Source: JAGQWW01 sp041392845 (GTDB lineage: Bacteria; Bacteroidota; Bacteroidia; Chitinophagales; Saprospiraceae). Taken from it: DNA of 64,000 nucleotides. Each line of letters begins with the position of its first letter. Position 1 is the stretch's first letter. The position numbers and the translations under genes were made by a program. Below the pieces are notes generated by a model. The model had not been told where the DNA came from, did no database searches, and was given only the letters and a program-made list of their open reading frames with translations. Location of the stretch: NCBI GenBank assembly GCA_041392845.1, contig JAWKLG010000012.1, positions 122,200 to 186,199 on the forward strand, read 5' to 3'. This document shows, one piece after another, positions 62,320-64,000 of the stretch.

Positions 62320-63384
62320 TTATTTAGGTTGAACGGTTGTGCCAACTGCGAATTCCATATCTGCTTTTACCCACCAAGGCTGTAAAACGGTAATTTTGTC
62401 TGCTAATCCAAAATCATCTTTGATGGGAAAAGATGCAAAATCATGGAATACAATTTCATAAGTGCCTCCCAATAATCCTCCTCCTTTAAATTTCATTAAT
62501 CTACCATCTCCCATTATGATTTCCTGGTAGCATGCAATTTCGGGATAAGTCGCATCTCTGAATTGTTTCAAAAACAACATTGGGGAAATCCCTTCTTTTA
62601 AATCTTCTAATTCTTTCCAAATAAATGGAAGATCTATGTGGAAATGATCATCCTTGGGTTTGTGTTTAAATATTTGTGTAATGGAATCCCACGCTTCCTC
62701 CATACTTTTCCAAATAGATTCAATGCCATTTTCATCTTTTTGAGTTCGGGTGATATCCAACCATGGAAAGAAACCCCCAAAATTTGTTTCACTGTCATTG
62801 AATTCTTTAAATCCAAAACCTTCACAGCTTATTTTGCTGACATCTTCCGGACCGTCAGGAATTTCAATTTTACCATATGCTTTCGGAAATCCAAGTTGTT
62901 CCCTGCCAGTTATGAGTGTAATTACACAATCAACTAAAATGTAAGGTATAAATGATACGATTCTTTTGGCTACCCATTCACCAGACTCATTTTTCTCACA
63001 TTCTGCCAAAGGGATAAATACCTGGGCTCCATTTTCAGCCAGATTTCCTTTTTTCTTATAATCGGGAGCAAGTGTATATCCTCTTTTGATGTTAGATGCC
63101 ACCAACATCATATTATCAGATAAAGCAAAAAATCGTTTGGAGCTATTTTTAAACTTAAAATTTACCCGTTGATCAATTACTGCCTGGATTTTTTGGTAAT
63201 CACCAACTATTGGGAAACAATACATGGTTGTATCTGCTGCCACACCTGGCAAGGGAACATCCATTGTATTTGAATATTCAATGTATTGGTTGGAAATATT
63301 GGAAGGTGGAGTTGGGCCCATAACAGGTTGATGCTCCTTTTTAAATCCAAAAAGCTTGAGGAAAAAATTTATAATAGATGACAT
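62320..63384 (-). CDS. Acetoacetate-decarboxylase-like protein
   Basis: The ATG at 63384 gives 354 residues. The family's key block is GREQLGFPKAYGKIE at roughly residue 165, in which the Lys is the likely Schiff-base residue. Further blocks, such as YIPYILVDCVITLITG before it and CYQEIIMGDG later, fit the acetoacetate decarboxylase superfamily. Members include decarboxylases and aldolase-like enzymes, so acetoacetate is not assured. It lies 10 bp downstream of the flavin amine-oxidoreductase-like gene and probably shares its operon and pathway. Confidence 0.75.
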   Translation of the reverse strand: MSSIINFFLKLFGFKKEHQPVMGPTPPSNISNQYIEYSNTMDVPLPGVAADTTMYCFPIVGDYQKIQAVIDQRVNFKFKNSSKRFFALSDNMMLVASNIKRGYTLAPDYKKKGNLAENGAQVFIPLAECEKNESGEWVAKRIVSFIPYILVDCVITLITGREQLGFPKAYGKIEIPDGPEDVSKISCEGFGFKEFNDSETNFGGFFPWLDITRTQKDENGIESIWKSMEEAWDSITQIFKHKPKDDHFHIDLPFIWKELEDLKEGISPMLFLKQFRDATYPEIACYQEIIMGDGRLMKFKGGGLLGGTYEIVFHDFASFPIKDDFGLADKITVLQPWWVKADMEFAVGTTVQPK

Positions 63385-63394
63385 AATTTTTGTT

Positions 63395-64000
63395 TTACCA
63401 CGGTAAATAAATTGGAATTTCTTCGCCGGAAAGGGCTCTTGCTGATTGAAGACCCGAAACCACGGCACCTTCTACAAATCCGATATTGAAACCGTTGTTG
63501 ATCCAGTCGCCGGTGAGCCAAACATTTGAGAAACCACTTTCATCGGTTTTTATTCGATGCTTGGAACTTCCTTTTAAAGAGAAGACATACCTTTCTGAAC
63601 CATCAATATTACATCGCCAGTACTGGTATTTTAATCTGTCCTCCCCACTTCCGTTGGTTGGATCATATAAATAATCCCACTTAAGGTTTCCTTCCTCATC
63701 GAATAAACCCGGAATTACATGTCGAAGGTGATGGTTCATGTATTCTAACATGTTCTCATACACTTCAGCTTTTTGGTTGGAGGGAAATGAGGTGACCTTA
63801 TAAGGAGGAATTGAATTGGAGTCTTCAAAAGCCCCGCAGACGTAAAATAAGGTCTTTGGTTTTTCATCAAATCCTTTCCATGATTCCCTCGGCAATATCT
63901 GATTCATCTCTGCAAACGTATCGAGGGGTTCGGTATAGCAGGTAAGAAATTTGTGTGGGTCTAGATCAATTTCTTCCGGAGTTTTATTCAACCATACCTG
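63395..64000 (-). CDS. Flavin-dependent amine-oxidase/desaturase-like protein, C-terminal part only
   Basis: The frame is open to the window edge, so only about 200 C-terminal residues are seen. The end GFSNVWLTGDWINNGFNIG followed by FVEGAVVSGLQSARAL is the FAD-contacting C-terminal motif of flavin amine oxidases, phytoene desaturases and HpnE-like enzymes. The dinucleotide-binding N-terminus is outside the window. The conserved order with the decarboxylase-like gene suggests a shared small-molecule pathway, but the substrate is unknown. Confidence 0.72.
   Translation of the reverse strand, partial: QVWLNKTPEEIDLDPHKFLTCYTEPLDTFAEMNQILPRESWKGFDEKPKTLFYVCGAFEDSNSIPPYKVTSFPSNQKAEVYENMLEYMNHHLRHVIPGLFDEEGNLKWDYLYDPTNGSGEDRLKYQYWRCNIDGSERYVFSLKGSSKHRIKTDESGFSNVWLTGDWINNGFNIGFVEGAVVSGLQSARALSGEEIPIYLPW

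Overview
The window is an ordinary chromosomal stretch of a member of the Bacteroidota, probably in or near the Saprospirales/Chitinophagales. This rests on a porP-gldKLMN type IX secretion/gliding locus, two large secreted proteins with the gliding-type C-terminal sorting domain, a DUF5686 outer-membrane protein, AT-rich spacers without Shine-Dalgarno sites, and several promoters that fit the Bacteroidota pattern TTG-N19/20-TAnnTTTG. The genus-level guess is inference. I see no rRNA, tRNA, CRISPR array, prophage or insertion sequence.

Layout. 0-6.2 kb: small envelope and metabolic genes (RDD protein, a Cys-motif/CarboxypepD-like protein, a membrane protein, SDR and double-VOC pair, TspO, secreted alpha/beta hydrolase) and a candidate 95-nt sRNA near 1.5 kb. 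6.2-16 kb: two minus-strand T9SS cargo proteins, the larger about 2157 residues, made of a composite repeat of about 260 residues and separated by a strong terminator. 16-21.3 kb: orphan histidine kinase, cdsA, DUF5686 protein, small lipoprotein. 21.4-28.1 kb: HU, split transketolase, M16 protease, PhoD-like phosphatase. 28.2-32.7 kb: Gfo/Idh/MocA oxidoreductase, divergent pabA and pabB-pabC, 3-hydroxyacyl-CoA dehydrogenase. 32.7-33.0 kb: a minus-strand structured RNA gene of about 300 nt with its own promoter element and terminator, which I could not assign to a known family. 33.1-36.7 kb: HDAC-family deacetylase followed by an ADP-forming acyl-CoA synthetase/GNAT fusion. 36.8-46.1 kb: M14 peptidase, purK-purE, nadE, dnaX and two membrane proteins. 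46.1-49.0 kb: DUF255/SPATA20-like protein and a methyltransferase. 49.1-54.9 kb: porP/sprF-gldK-gldL-gldM-gldN, with an intrinsic terminator between gldK and gldL. 55-64 kb: UbiD decarboxylase, thyA, a lone HlyD-like protein, a 7TM-DISM histidine kinase overlapping a response-regulator/class III cyclase, an acetoacetate-decarboxylase-like protein, and a flavin amine-oxidoreductase-like gene cut by the window end.

How they fit together. The T9SS motor and translocon genes (gldL, gldM, gldK, gldN, porP) and two likely T9SS substrates lie in the same 64 kb. pabABC and thyA belong to folate and thymidylate metabolism, purEK to purine synthesis, nadE to NAD synthesis. The deacetylase plus synthetase/GNAT pair looks like a reversible lysine-acylation module. 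The least explained items are the 300-nt RNA, the 95-nt RNA, the terminator inside the gld cluster, the dyad around the DUF5686 promoter, and a palindrome/heptamer repeat element at 6.2 kb.
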